This document shows positions 53,636-62,755 of a stretch of 64,000 bases of DNA, piece by piece. The DNA comes from GWE2-42-39 sp942493345 (GTDB lineage: Bacteria; Bacteroidota; Bacteroidia; Bacteroidales; Prolixibacteraceae), in assembly GCA_942493345.1 (NCBI GenBank), contig OW818695.1, positions 3,534,001 to 3,598,000 of the forward strand, given 5' to 3'. The notes under the pieces were generated by a model, which was not told the origin of the DNA, made no database searches, and saw only the letters and a program-made list of their open reading frames with translations. The first letter of the stretch is position 1. Every line of letters begins with the position of its first letter. The position numbers were made by a program, and so were the translations under genes.

Positions 53636-54631
53636 ATGAAAGCCAAATTTTACTTGCTTTTTATCGCCCTTGTATTTTTTTTCGGTTCGTGTGCACCTTC
53701 TCTTCTGGATGAAAAGATCGATCCGGTAACCTTGTTCGATATGACTGCCAAAATACGGAAAGAAATGCCGAATCTGGAATCCGCGAAAACAGATGTTCTT
53801 TCTCGACTTGAAACCATCAACAAAGGTCGCGACGCATACCAGTCGGTCATTTCGGGAGAAGCGGTAAACAACGAAAAATTCAGTATGTACAAAGAACAAC
53901 TATTCAACTATTTCCTTTCGAGAGGCACCACGTACAGGCAACTTTTCAACGAAGTGGAAGTGATGAAAGCTTTTGATGAAAAATATGGTGATAAATTCAG
54001 GGATATTTATCGGCAGATTGACGTTTTCTGTGTTGAAAAACAAAACGATGTTGATGCAAAGGGAAAACAGGCACAGCGCACTATTGCCGAACTCAGCAGA
54101 TCAATCAACGTGAACATTATAAGCATCAGCAAATCGCGCTATTTTCAGCACGAATCGGTTGATGTACTGGCACAAATTACCAACACAACTTCAGCTCCTA
54201 TCGAAGCAATTGATTTCAACCTTTATATCTCGAGAGGCGGAACGGTAATCGCGAAGTTGCCCATTCGTATGGACGACCGGTTTGTAAGCAATAAAATGAA
54301 GAAATTCTCTTTTACAAAAGAAAGCAACCCAGGTATATTCAATGCGTTAAAAAATATTGATATTTACTCGATTACGTTAAAAGAAGAAGTCTACAAAATG
54401 AATCACGACGGGAAAATAATTGATGCCTATGCCATTACTCGCGGGATAAAAAATCATCAGTATAAATCGGCTGAACTTTTGGATGGAACTTGTCCGTATC
54501 TTTTACCAGGTGATGTTCTGTACACAGAACTTGAGCAAATGCTGAAAACGAAAGAAAAAGAACTGGCAGATGCGACTCCCTGTCTTGAGAAAATTGAATA
54601 TATAAGGGGAATGTTGCAGACCGAATCATAA
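53636..54631 (+). CDS. Lipoprotein of unknown function
   Basis: A 331-residue protein with lipoprotein signal MKAKFYLLFIALVFFFGSC (Cys19). The middle (about 40-170) is helical with LESAKTDVLSRLETINKGRD and FLSRGTTYRQLFNEVEVMKA; from about 170 a beta-sandwich-like region follows (HESVDVLAQITNTTSAPIEA, FNLYISRGGTVIAKLPIRM); the C-terminus is a short helix with two Cys (DGTCPYLLPGD, DATPCLEKIEYI). No family recognised. It stands alone. Confidence 0.65.
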   Translation: MKAKFYLLFIALVFFFGSCAPSLLDEKIDPVTLFDMTAKIRKEMPNLESAKTDVLSRLETINKGRDAYQSVISGEAVNNEKFSMYKEQLFNYFLSRGTTYRQLFNEVEVMKAFDEKYGDKFRDIYRQIDVFCVEKQNDVDAKGKQAQRTIAELSRSINVNIISISKSRYFQHESVDVLAQITNTTSAPIEAIDFNLYISRGGTVIAKLPIRMDDRFVSNKMKKFSFTKESNPGIFNALKNIDIYSITLKEEVYKMNHDGKIIDAYAITRGIKNHQYKSAELLDGTCPYLLPGDVLYTELEQMLKTKEKELADATPCLEKIEYIRGMLQTES

Positions 54632-54790
54632 AACCAGGTCCTATTATCATATAAAACCCAACTTTCTGAAAACAAAAATACTTCAAAAAAAAACGTTGCA
54701 ATATACAGGTTGTGCATTTTCAGAATATGCATTTTTTGCCTGATTTGATTATAAATTATCGCATTTTGTTGAATTACGGTATTAGATCAT

Positions 54791-54798
54791 TATTTTTG
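54791..54798 (+). promoter_or_regulatory. -7 box of the chorismate mutase-aldolase operon
   Basis: TATTTTTG fits TAnnTTTG and lies 16 bp before ATG 54815. Confidence 0.55.
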
Positions 54799-54814
54799 CG
54801 GCAAAATTATAATC

Positions 54815-55123
54815 ATGAAGGAAGCTAGAGATTGTCAAAATATTCAGGAAATAAGGAATGCAATTGATGAAATTGATTTTCGGATTATGGAATTATTTGG
54901 CAAACGAAACGAATATGTACAGGAAATTGTAAAATTCAAATCGAACAAAGATGAAATTGTTGCAAAAGAACGTCAGCAGGAAATTTTACAGAACCGAAAA
55001 AATTTGGCATTGCGGTTTGGACTCGATCCTGAATTGTTTGCAAAAATATACGAAACATTGATTGGCTGGAATGTACAGAAAGAAATGGAAATTCATGATA
55101 ACTGTGAAAAAAGTAGATGTTAA
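54815..55123 (+). CDS. AroQ-type chorismate mutase (PchB-like)
   Basis: A 102-residue all-helical protein. IRNAIDEIDFRIMELFGKRN is the first helix with the conserved Arg and Asp-Ile-Asp pattern; VQEIVKFKSNKDEIVAKERQ has the Lys and Arg of the active site, and GLDPELFAKIYETLIGWNVQ the last helix. Size is that of a stand-alone AroQ domain; isochorismate pyruvate lyases of the PchB type look similar, and the two cannot be told apart here. It lies 18 bp upstream of an aldolase gene, an unusual partner for a chorismate mutase. Confidence 0.8.
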   Translation: MKEARDCQNIQEIRNAIDEIDFRIMELFGKRNEYVQEIVKFKSNKDEIVAKERQQEILQNRKNLALRFGLDPELFAKIYETLIGWNVQKEMEIHDNCEKSRC

Positions 55124-55141
55124 ATTATAATATACGGGAAA

Positions 55142-56092
55142 ATGTATAAAAAAGAGATCAAAGTTATTGATTGTACAGTACGCGATGGCGGATTAATGAA
55201 TAAATGGCAATTTAGCGATGAATTTGTAAAAGGTGTTTACGATGCGTGTGTTGAAGCGGGTATCGACTACATGGAGATTGGCTACATCAGCAGTGAAAAG
55301 GCATTCGATCGGAAAGAAGTGGGCTCCTGGAAATTCTGCGCGGAAAAAGATTTACGAAGAATTGTCGGAGAAAATAATACCAAAGTTAAACTTTCGGCAA
55401 TGGCCGACATTGGGCGCATCGGGTTCGATGATATTCCAATGGCTGCCGACAGTGTGATTGATATGATGCGGGTGGCCTGCTATGCTCATCAAATGGATAA
55501 AGCTATTGAATTGGCTCATCATTGCATGGATAAAGGCTACGAGACAACAATCAACCTGATGGCTGTTTCCAGGGTCAACGAACACGATTTGGAAGAAGCC
55601 CTTGCCGACGTAGCAAAATCGCGTGTCACAATTTTTTATCTGGTTGATAGTTTTGGAAGCATGCACTGCGAATCGATACAGCATTTATTGAAAAAATATC
55701 AGGATGCCCTGCCAGGCAAGGAGATTGGCATTCATGCACACAACAACATGCAGTTGGCCATGTCGAATACCATCACGGCATTGATGGGCGGTGCAACGTA
55801 CCTTGATGCGACTTTGCTTGGAATGGGTCGTGGCGCCGGAAATTGCCCGGTCGAAATTCTGATCGCCTTCCTGAAAAATCCGAAATACCGTTTATTGCCT
55901 TTGCTGAAAGCTATTCAGGAACAAATTCTTCCCTGGCAGCAAAGAATTGACTGGGGCTATCACATTCCGTACCTGGTTACCGGTGCATTAAACGAACACC
56001 CCAGAAGTGCAATGGCATGGATGGATTCGGACCGGAAAAACGATTTTGTTTCGTTTATGAAGGAAATGCACGATTACGAATTACTTGAGTAA
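55142..56092 (+). CDS. DRE-TIM metallolyase family aldolase (HMG-CoA lyase-like)
   Basis: A 316-residue TIM-barrel enzyme. IKVIDCTVRDGGLMNKWQF is the N-terminal signature with the metal-binding Asp and catalytic Arg, GIHAHNNMQLAMSNTITALM has the His-x-His metal ligands, and ATLLGMGRGAGNCPVE closes the site. Related enzymes are 4-hydroxy-2-oxovalerate aldolase, isopropylmalate synthase and HMG-CoA lyase, which make or break C-C bonds next to a carboxylate or thioester. Length fits an aldolase without accessory domains. In an operon with the chorismate mutase, so the substrate may be shikimate-pathway derived (inference). Confidence 0.85.
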   Translation: MYKKEIKVIDCTVRDGGLMNKWQFSDEFVKGVYDACVEAGIDYMEIGYISSEKAFDRKEVGSWKFCAEKDLRRIVGENNTKVKLSAMADIGRIGFDDIPMAADSVIDMMRVACYAHQMDKAIELAHHCMDKGYETTINLMAVSRVNEHDLEEALADVAKSRVTIFYLVDSFGSMHCESIQHLLKKYQDALPGKEIGIHAHNNMQLAMSNTITALMGGATYLDATLLGMGRGAGNCPVEILIAFLKNPKYRLLPLLKAIQEQILPWQQRIDWGYHIPYLVTGALNEHPRSAMAWMDSDRKNDFVSFMKEMHDYELLE

Positions 56093-56116
56093 TACAATTT
56101 CAATAAATATAGAACA

Positions 56117-56146
56117 AAAAAAAGAGGGCCGAAACCCTCTTTTTTG
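56117..56146. terminator. Bidirectional terminator between the aldolase gene and rho
   Basis: AAGAGGG and CCCTCTT pair around CCGAAA with A tract on the left and T tract on the right, so both convergent transcripts can stop. Confidence 0.88.
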
Positions 56147-56148
56147 TT

Positions 56149-57933
56149 TTATCCATCGTTCATCGAGATTAAAAATTCTTCGATTGAATTTGATTTCATA
56201 ATTCGTGTTTTCATGAATTCCATTGCTTCCTGCGAATTCATATCGGCCAGATAATTGCGAAGAATCCAGATTTTGTCCATCATTGCTTTGGGTATCAGCA
56301 AATCTTCGCGGCGGGTACTCGATGCAACAATATCGACAGCAGGGAAAATACGTTTGTTCGACAGTTTCCGGTCGAGCTGAAGTTCCATGTTACCGGTTCC
56401 TTTAAATTCTTCGAAGATAACTTCATCCATTTTCGAACCGGTTTCGGTCAATGCAGTAGAAATAATGGTCAGCGAACCACCTTCTTCGATGTTACGGGCT
56501 GCACCGAAAAACCGTTTTGGCTTGTGCAATGCGTTGGCATCGACACCACCCGACAGTACTTTCCCGGAAGCCGGTGATACCGTGTTGTAAGCACGGGCCA
56601 AACGGGTAATCGAATCGAGCAGGATCACCACATCGTGTCCACATTCCACCAGACGTTTGGCTTTTTCAAGAACCATTCCGGCAACGCGCACATGGCGTTC
56701 GGCCGGCTCATCAAACGTCGACGAAATAACCTCGGCATTTACGCTGCGGGCCATATCGGTTACTTCTTCCGGGCGTTCGTCAATCAACAACACAATCATG
56801 TAAACTTCAGGATGGTTGGCTGCAATTGCATTGGCAATATCTTTTAATAAAATGGTTTTACCGGTTTTTGGCTGAGCAACAATCAAACCGCGCTGTCCTT
56901 TTCCGATGGGTGCAAACAAATCAACAATTCGGGTTGAAATGTGGTCGTGTCCATTGCCTGTCAAATTGAATTTTTCATTCGGAAAAAGCGGAGTGAGATG
57001 CTCGAAAGGTACCCGGTCGCGAATATAATCCGGGGTACGGCCATTGATTTCCAAAACTTTAATAAGCGGGAAATATTTTTCGCCTTCTTTCGGCGGACGA
57101 ATTGTTCCTCGTACTGTATCGCCAGTTTTTAAGCCAAAAAGTTTAATTTGCGACTGAGACACATAAATATCGTCAGGTGAGTTCAGGTAGTTAAAATCCG
57201 ATGAACGCAAGAATCCGTAGCCATCAGGCATAATTTCCAAAACCCCCGAATTGGTTACAATTCCTTCAAATTCGTAAGGTTTTTCCTGTGGAGCCTGGTT
57301 CTGCTGAGGTTTTTGCTGATATGGCTTTTGCTGGTTATTGTTTTGTTGGTTATTCTGTTGTCCAGTTTGTTGACTGGGTTTCTGTTGGCGATTTTCCCAA
57401 CGAGGCTTTTCGAACGGTTTATTTCTTTCTCCGGCGTTTTCTTGTTTCTGAACTTTAATTACCAAAGGAGCTTCAGTAACGATTTCTGCTTTTTTTTCTT
57501 CAGTTTTTTCGGCAATTACTTCTAGTTCTTTTGTTACTTCTTGTTCTTTTGTTTGCCGGGGGTCATTTTCCGGTTTCCGATTCGAAGAACCTGCAATTAA
57601 CGGGCTGGAAGAAGTACGACGCCTTTTTCTTCTTAAATCCTCTAAATTCTGGTCATTTTGCTCTTTTGCCGGGGCTTGTATAGGTTCGGGGTCTTCTTTT
57701 TTTAGAAAACTCAAAAGTTTCGGTTTGTCTTCCTTCTTTTGCAAAATATCGCGAGGCGATTTAAATTTTCTTTCTGCTGTTTGTTTCTCAGATGCAAGAA
57801 TCGCCTGAGTGTCTAATATCTTGTAAATCAAATCTTGTTTTTTGTACGATTCGATTTTTTTAATGTTAAGCTCTTTTGCTATATCCCGTAAATCAGGAAG
57901 CAATTTTCTGCTTAATTCAATAATGTCATACAT
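56149..57933 (-). CDS. rho: Transcription termination factor Rho with disordered Gln/Asn-rich insert
   Basis: A 594-residue hexameric helicase, about 175 longer than the Escherichia coli protein. Rho N-terminal helical domain (1-50), then a long low-complexity stretch (about 60-225) rich in Lys/Glu first and then Gln/Asn/Pro (RQQKPSQQTGQQNNQQNNNQ), then the cold-shock-like RNA-binding domain (EGIVTNSGVLEIMPDGYGFL) and the ATPase: PKTGKTILLKDIANAI (Walker A), IVLLIDERPEEVTDMARSV, SGGVDANALHKPKRFFGAAR (Q and R loops). Such an insert has been shown in Bacteroides thetaiotaomicron Rho to drive phase separation. The 391-bp region upstream may carry a long 5' leader. Confidence 0.97.
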   Translation of the reverse strand: MYDIIELSRKLLPDLRDIAKELNIKKIESYKKQDLIYKILDTQAILASEKQTAERKFKSPRDILQKKEDKPKLLSFLKKEDPEPIQAPAKEQNDQNLEDLRRKRRRTSSSPLIAGSSNRKPENDPRQTKEQEVTKELEVIAEKTEEKKAEIVTEAPLVIKVQKQENAGERNKPFEKPRWENRQQKPSQQTGQQNNQQNNNQQKPYQQKPQQNQAPQEKPYEFEGIVTNSGVLEIMPDGYGFLRSSDFNYLNSPDDIYVSQSQIKLFGLKTGDTVRGTIRPPKEGEKYFPLIKVLEINGRTPDYIRDRVPFEHLTPLFPNEKFNLTGNGHDHISTRIVDLFAPIGKGQRGLIVAQPKTGKTILLKDIANAIAANHPEVYMIVLLIDERPEEVTDMARSVNAEVISSTFDEPAERHVRVAGMVLEKAKRLVECGHDVVILLDSITRLARAYNTVSPASGKVLSGGVDANALHKPKRFFGAARNIEEGGSLTIISTALTETGSKMDEVIFEEFKGTGNMELQLDRKLSNKRIFPAVDIVASSTRREDLLIPKAMMDKIWILRNYLADMNSQEAMEFMKTRIMKSNSIEEFLISMNDG

Positions 57934-58324
57934 AATATTGTGATTGAATTGTGAAATATCCCAAAGTCAAAGTGTAATAATAAAAAGAGGGATTGTGAAT
58001 TTGGATTGCTCTTTTCTGAAAATTTTTGCAATTATAACTAATAAGTCAGTATTACCAAAAAAAAATGATCTTTTTATTGAAAAAATCAAATAACAAGTTA
58101 TGATTTTTTTCGTAAAAAACAAATATGCAAAAAACATGAAAATAAGGGGCTTCATGTACTCAGGATGTTGTTTCAGCAAAAAAACAGGGGGGTTCATGAA
58201 AAACAACAATAAAAATGAATAACTAAAAACATTAATGATTATTTTCATCCTCGTGTAAAATAAACCTTAAATGGAATAAATAGTTACTTTATAAGTATAA
58301 AACCATCACCAAAATTCAGGGGAA
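57934..58324. other. AT-rich divergent region between rho and rpoD
   Basis: 391 bp, strongly AT-rich. It must contain the promoters of rho and rpoD; no clear TAnnTTTG box was found. A 93-codon frame on the minus strand (57967-58248) has a sequence typical of translated AT-rich spacer DNA and is not annotated. Confidence 0.4.
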
Positions 58325-59191
58325 ATGAGACAGTTGAAGATAACAAAGCAGGTGACAAACCGGGAGACTTTATCCCTTGATAAATATTTGCATGAAATTG
58401 GTAAGGTTGAGTTGTTGACTGCTGACCGGGAAGTTGAACTGGCAAAGCGGATTAGAAAAGGTGACCGTCTCGCGCTTGAAGAGCTGATCAAAGCCAATTT
58501 GCGGTTTGTGGTTTCGGTGTCGAAACAATACCAAAATCAAGGATTGAGTTTGCCTGACCTGATTAATGAAGGAAATCTGGGACTGATTAAAGCAGCCCAA
58601 CGATTTGATGAAACCCGCGGTTTTAAATTTATTTCGTATGGGGTTTGGTGGATTCGTCAATCAATCTTGCAAGCGCTGGCAGAACAGTCAAGAATTGTAA
58701 GATTACCCCTCAATAAAATTGGGTCTATTAATAAGATTAATAAAACGTTTTCGCAGCTTGAACAAGAATTCCAAAGGGAACCAACCCCCGATGAAGTGGC
58801 TGCCCTGCTTGAATTAACACCCGATGTAGTCGAAGATGCAATGAAAGTATCGAATCATCATGTTTCGATGGATGCCCCGCTTCGCGACGATGACGACAAT
58901 AGCATGTATGATGTCATGTTAAACGACGAATCGCCCAGTCCCGATGGCGGGCTGATTGATAACTCTCTGCGTAAAGAAATTGAACGGACTTTATCTACAC
59001 TGAGCGAACGGGAGGCTGATATTCTTCGTCATTATTTTGGATTGAATGGTTACCGCCAACATACTTTGGAAGAAATCGGCGATGTATTTAGTTTAACCAG
59101 AGAGAGAGTTCGGCAAATTAAGGAAAAAGCCATAAAAAAGCTCAAAAGCAATTCCCGGAATAAATTATTGAAAACATACTTGGGAACATAA
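58325..59191 (+). CDS. rpoD: Primary RNA polymerase sigma factor (RpoD/SigA)
   Basis: A 288-residue sigma-70 of the short Bacteroidota type, without region 1.1. Region 1.2 is SLDKYLHEIGKVELLTADRE, region 2 is NLRFVVSVSKQYQNQGLSLP to FKFISYGVWWIRQSILQALA, region 3 EFQREPTPDEVAALLELTPD, region 4 HTLEEIGDVFSLTRERVRQI. It directs transcription from promoters with the TAnnTTTG -7 box, many of which are visible in this window. Confidence 0.97.
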   Translation: MRQLKITKQVTNRETLSLDKYLHEIGKVELLTADREVELAKRIRKGDRLALEELIKANLRFVVSVSKQYQNQGLSLPDLINEGNLGLIKAAQRFDETRGFKFISYGVWWIRQSILQALAEQSRIVRLPLNKIGSINKINKTFSQLEQEFQREPTPDEVAALLELTPDVVEDAMKVSNHHVSMDAPLRDDDDNSMYDVMLNDESPSPDGGLIDNSLRKEIERTLSTLSEREADILRHYFGLNGYRQHTLEEIGDVFSLTRERVRQIKEKAIKKLKSNSRNKLLKTYLGT

Positions 59192-59247
59192 CTTCGGGCG
59201 TTTTTGTCAATTCTGAAAAGATCGTTTTATTTCCCCGCAGAAAAATG

Positions 59248-59255
59248 TATTTTTG
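59248..59255 (+). promoter_or_regulatory. -7 box of rpe
   Basis: TATTTTTG fits TAnnTTTG and lies 19 bp before ATG 59275. Confidence 0.55.
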
Positions 59256-59274
59256 AGGCAAATATTTTATTATT

Positions 59275-59931
59275 ATGAGTAACCTGAAGCTAATAGCGCC
59301 ATCTATTTTATCGGCTGATTTTAATCATTTAGGCCGCGACATTGAAATGATCAATGAAAGTGAAGCCGATTATATTCATTTCGATGTGATGGATGGGGGT
59401 TTTGTACCGAATATATCTTTTGGCATCCCCGTAATCGAACACGTCAGCAGAATTGCAAAAAAGCCCCTCGATGTTCATTTGATGATTATTAACCCGGATT
59501 CGTTTATTGATCCGTTTGCCGATGCGGGAGCTTCAATTATAACTGTGCATTACGAAGTTTGCAAGCATTTGCACCGGACAATTCAGACGATCAAAAATCG
59601 GAATATTAAAGCCAGTGTATGTTTAAATCCGCACACCCCGGTCGATTTGTTAAAAGATATCATTCAGGAGTTGGACATGGTTTTGTTGATGTCGGTAAAC
59701 CCGGGGTTTGGCGGTCAGAAATTCATTGAAAACACCTATCAGAAAGTTACTCAATTGCGCAATTTGATTGACGATAAAAATCCAAATTGTTTAATTGAAG
59801 TAGATGGTGGTGTGAATTTTGAAACCGGGAAGAAGTTATTTGATTGTGGGGCAAATGTGTTGGTTGCAGGAAGTTTTGTTTTTGGTTCTGAAAATCCGGG
59901 AAAAACTATTGAGGATTTGAAAAGGCTATAA
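59275..59931 (+). CDS. rpe: Ribulose-phosphate 3-epimerase
   Basis: A 218-residue TIM-barrel enzyme of the pentose phosphate pathway that interconverts ribulose and xylulose 5-phosphate. APSILSADFNHLGRDI opens the protein; HFDVMDGGFVPNISFG has the metal-binding His and catalytic Asp, DVHLMIINPDSFID the second His, LLMSVNPGFGGQKFI and EVDGGVNFETGKKLF the phosphate loop region. Its own promoter is at 59248. The last 6 bp overlap tail-to-tail with the small iron-uptake gene. Confidence 0.97.
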   Translation: MSNLKLIAPSILSADFNHLGRDIEMINESEADYIHFDVMDGGFVPNISFGIPVIEHVSRIAKKPLDVHLMIINPDSFIDPFADAGASIITVHYEVCKHLHRTIQTIKNRNIKASVCLNPHTPVDLLKDIIQELDMVLLMSVNPGFGGQKFIENTYQKVTQLRNLIDDKNPNCLIEVDGGVNFETGKKLFDCGANVLVAGSFVFGSENPGKTIEDLKRL

Positions 59932-60135
59932 ATAAAGATTAAGTTCTTTTCTGCCGGGGCAGTTGTCTTTATTTCCAAGAGTAATTTCTTTTAGTGTACA
60001 TTCAGCAGAACAAGAGCTGCATTTCGAATCTTTCTTTTTGTTTTTTTCAGAAGCAAGAAAAAAACGTGCTGACTTAATTGCCACCAAACTTACTGCCCCC
60101 CCAATAATAAAATATGATAAAATTTCCTGAATCAT
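59926..60135 (-). CDS. FeoB-associated Cys-rich membrane protein
   Basis: A 69-residue protein: one transmembrane helix near the N-terminus (ILSYFIIGGAVSLVAIKSAR) and a cytoplasmic Cys-rich segment KDSKCSSCSAECTLKEITLG with a further NCPGRK. This arrangement, directly downstream of feoB on the same strand (71 bp), is that of the FeoB-associated family. It probably helps ferrous iron uptake by binding iron at the inner face of the permease. Confidence 0.87.
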   Translation of the reverse strand: MIQEILSYFIIGGAVSLVAIKSARFFLASEKNKKKDSKCSSCSAECTLKEITLGNKDNCPGRKELNLYL

Positions 60136-60206
60136 AATTTTACCCCTATTTCAATTTTACAATCTTAATAACATCTTCATTTAAAACAAAAATATGACCA
60201 TTGAGT

Positions 60207-62627
60207 TCAAATTATTAACACACTAATCTGAAAGACAAAAAAAGCGACCAGCCAAGCAAGTAATGTTGTGTAAACCATCGCAAAAACAGCCCATTTAATT
60301 TTTCCTGATTCATTCTTTATCGTTGCAATAACCCCTATACACGGGAAATATATTAAAACAAAAAACAGGAAAGCCAAAGCCGCAGGAACGGTAAAAACCA
60401 ACTGTCCCGCTTTTTCACCGCTTATATATTTTTCTACCTGAAGTTTTTGAGGCAATGCTGTCGTTGCCGAACCTTCTTCTTCCTGGTACAACACACCCAT
60501 CGTACTGACAATTATTTCCTTTGCAGGCAATCCGGCCAGCAAACTTACACTCATTTTCCAGTCGAAGCCCAGAGGCCGCATCACCGGTTCAATAAAATGG
60601 CCGATATGACCTAAATAGCTGTTTTGTAATTGTATCGCTTTTTGATTTGCCTGTCCCTCTGTTGTATGAACGCTTTGTACTGTCTGGTTTGTATTTGCTG
60701 TATTTTCTCTCGGGAAATATCCCAAAGCCCAAATAATAATTACCCCAACTAAAATAGTACCTCCGATTTTTTTAATGTATTGCTGGGTTTTGTCCCACAT
60801 GTGAATGGTAATATTTTTAAAAGTGGGCATCCGGTAGGGGGGCAATTCCAGCACAAAAGGTGTTTCTTTATTTTTGAAAATTGTTTTGTTGAAAATCTGT
60901 GCAGTCAGAAATGCCAGTAAAATTCCGGTAAAGTAAACTGCAGCAAGCACCAATCCTGGATTTTTTGGAAAAAAAGCGGAAATAAACAGAACATATACCG
61001 GCAACCTTGCACTGCACGACATAAATGGGATAATCAGCATGGTCAGTAACCGGTCGTTGGAATTTCGCAAAGTGCGGGTGGCCATTATGGCAGGCACATT
61101 ACAGCCAAATCCCATTACCAACGGGATAAACGACCGACCGTGAAGGCCAAAACGGTGCATTGTTTTGTCCATTAAAAAAGCTGCACGCGCCATGTAGCCG
61201 CTGTCTTCCATCAGCGAAATGAAAAAGAAAAGGATCAAAATATTGGGAAGGAACACCAAAACACTGCCCGTCCCGTCAATAATTCCGTTTATCAGTAAAT
61301 CTTTCAGCATCCCATCAGCCATGTAGTTGCCGACCATCGTTGCCATAAACGCAATCAGTTTTTCGATCCAGAGCATGGGATATGCCCCTAGTTTGAATGT
61401 CCCGAAGAAAGTAACAAACATGAAAAGGACAAAAAGAGGGAAGCCCCAATAGGGATGGGTAAGCAGGTGGTCGATTTTGTCGGACCGGTTTCTCAATGGC
61501 TTCTTTTTTTGCGTCAGGGTTTCTTTCAACGCTCCGGAAATGAAGCCATATTTCGCATTGGTAATAACCGTTTCGCTATCTTCATTATACAGTTTTTCAA
61601 TCCGTACAATTTCGTTTTCTGAAGTTTGAAGAATGTCGTCAAAATTTTTGTACTTCGACAGTGCCGAAATAGTTTGTTTGTCCCTTTCCATCATTTTGAG
61701 AGACAGGAAGCGTGACGAAATTTTGTCCGTTATCGGTTTGTTTTCCTTTATTTTAGACCGTATCAGCCGGATCGAATTCTCAATTTCCTGACCGTAATTT
61801 ATATGAATATGCCGCACGATCGGGTCCTGATCTTCGTAAACCTGGATGGTTTTCTGGATCAGTTCATCAATTCCTTTTCCTTTTGAACTGACGGTCGGCA
61901 CAAACGGGATACCAATTAATTTTCCGAGGCTATCATAATTGAACCGGGTTCCATTTTTTATCAGTTCGTCGTACATGTTCAGGGCAACAATCACCTTGAT
62001 ATCCATGTCGATTAACTGGGTCGTTAAAAATAAATTTCGTTCCAGGTTTGAAGCATCAATTACATTGATGACAATATCCGGATTTTCATGGGTGATAAAC
62101 TTTCGCACGTACAATTCTTCGGGAGAATAAGCTGTAACCGAGTATGTTCCAGGTAAATCGTAAATATTAAAATGATACCCAAACTGATTAAAACTGGCTT
62201 TCTTCGAATCGACGGTCACTCCGCTGTAATTTCCAACATGCTCTTTCGATCCTGACAGAAAATTAAAAAGGGTGGTTTTGCCGCAATTTGGGTTGCCCAC
62301 CAGTGCAATATTTATCGTTTTTTCTTGAAGCCTGGCAGAATGTTTCAATATCTCCATATCAATTACGCCCTCATACACACTGGGCGACATTTGCTTTGCT
62401 TCTTCAATACTTACAACTTCGATGAGTTTTGCTTCTGACCTCCGGAGGGTGATATTATAGTCAAGGATTTTGAATTCAATGGGACCTTTGAAAAGGGCGT
62501 TTTTTATTACCGTAATCTCTTTGCCTTTAACGAACCCCATTTCGGTGATGCGCTTGCGAAACGAACCGTGCCCAAGCACTTTGGTTATAATTACAGTTTC
62601 ATTATTTTTTATTTCTGAAAGCTTCAC
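60207..62627 (-). CDS. feoB: Ferrous iron transporter, fused FeoA-FeoB
   Basis: An 806-residue inner-membrane permease. The first 75 residues are a FeoA SH3-like domain (TKVLGHGSFRKRITEMGFVK); then the GTPase: GNPNCGKTTLFNFLSG (G1), VGNYSGVTVDSK (G2), YDLPGTYSVTAYSPEE (G3), ALNMYDEL (G4). The C-terminal half has eight or so membrane helices with two Gate modules (LMEDSGYMARAAFLMDKTMH, RSFIPLVMGFGCNVPAIMAT; LAGLPAKEIIVSTMGVLYQE). Start codon is GTG 62627, the only start with the complete FeoA domain. It imports Fe2+. Confidence 0.96.
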   Translation of the reverse strand: MKLSEIKNNETVIITKVLGHGSFRKRITEMGFVKGKEITVIKNALFKGPIEFKILDYNITLRRSEAKLIEVVSIEEAKQMSPSVYEGVIDMEILKHSARLQEKTINIALVGNPNCGKTTLFNFLSGSKEHVGNYSGVTVDSKKASFNQFGYHFNIYDLPGTYSVTAYSPEELYVRKFITHENPDIVINVIDASNLERNLFLTTQLIDMDIKVIVALNMYDELIKNGTRFNYDSLGKLIGIPFVPTVSSKGKGIDELIQKTIQVYEDQDPIVRHIHINYGQEIENSIRLIRSKIKENKPITDKISSRFLSLKMMERDKQTISALSKYKNFDDILQTSENEIVRIEKLYNEDSETVITNAKYGFISGALKETLTQKKKPLRNRSDKIDHLLTHPYWGFPLFVLFMFVTFFGTFKLGAYPMLWIEKLIAFMATMVGNYMADGMLKDLLINGIIDGTGSVLVFLPNILILFFFISLMEDSGYMARAAFLMDKTMHRFGLHGRSFIPLVMGFGCNVPAIMATRTLRNSNDRLLTMLIIPFMSCSARLPVYVLFISAFFPKNPGLVLAAVYFTGILLAFLTAQIFNKTIFKNKETPFVLELPPYRMPTFKNITIHMWDKTQQYIKKIGGTILVGVIIIWALGYFPRENTANTNQTVQSVHTTEGQANQKAIQLQNSYLGHIGHFIEPVMRPLGFDWKMSVSLLAGLPAKEIIVSTMGVLYQEEEGSATTALPQKLQVEKYISGEKAGQLVFTVPAALAFLFFVLIYFPCIGVIATIKNESGKIKWAVFAMVYTTLLAWLVAFFVFQISVLII

Positions 62628-62672
62628 TGACTAAAGTGTTATGCTAATTTAAATTAAATAAAAATAACACCG

Positions 62673-62680
62673 CAAAGATA
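62673..62680 (-). promoter_or_regulatory. -7 box of the feoAB operon
   Basis: On the minus strand TATCTTTG fits TAnnTTTG and lies 45 bp before the GTG start. No Fur box was recognised with confidence. Confidence 0.5.
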
Positions 62681-62742
62681 TTTAAGTTTTAAATATTTCA
62701 TCAAAAACTTGATTTTTATTGAGAAAACGTACCACATTAGGT

Positions 62743-62750
62743 TAAATTTG
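62743..62750 (+). promoter_or_regulatory. -7 box almost touching a start codon
   Basis: TAAATTTG ends 5 nt before ATG 62756, so the transcript is predicted to be leaderless or nearly so. Confidence 0.55.
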
Positions 62751-62755
62751 TATTC

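Noticed and set aside
53411..53899. 162-codon minus-strand frame across the poly-C tract
   Set aside because: Overlaps the start of a clear lipoprotein gene in antisense; the Gly run is just the translated G10.
57967..58248. 93-codon minus-strand frame between rho and rpoD
   Set aside because: Composition is Phe/Ile/Lys-rich as in translated AT-rich spacer, with no motif and no promoter.
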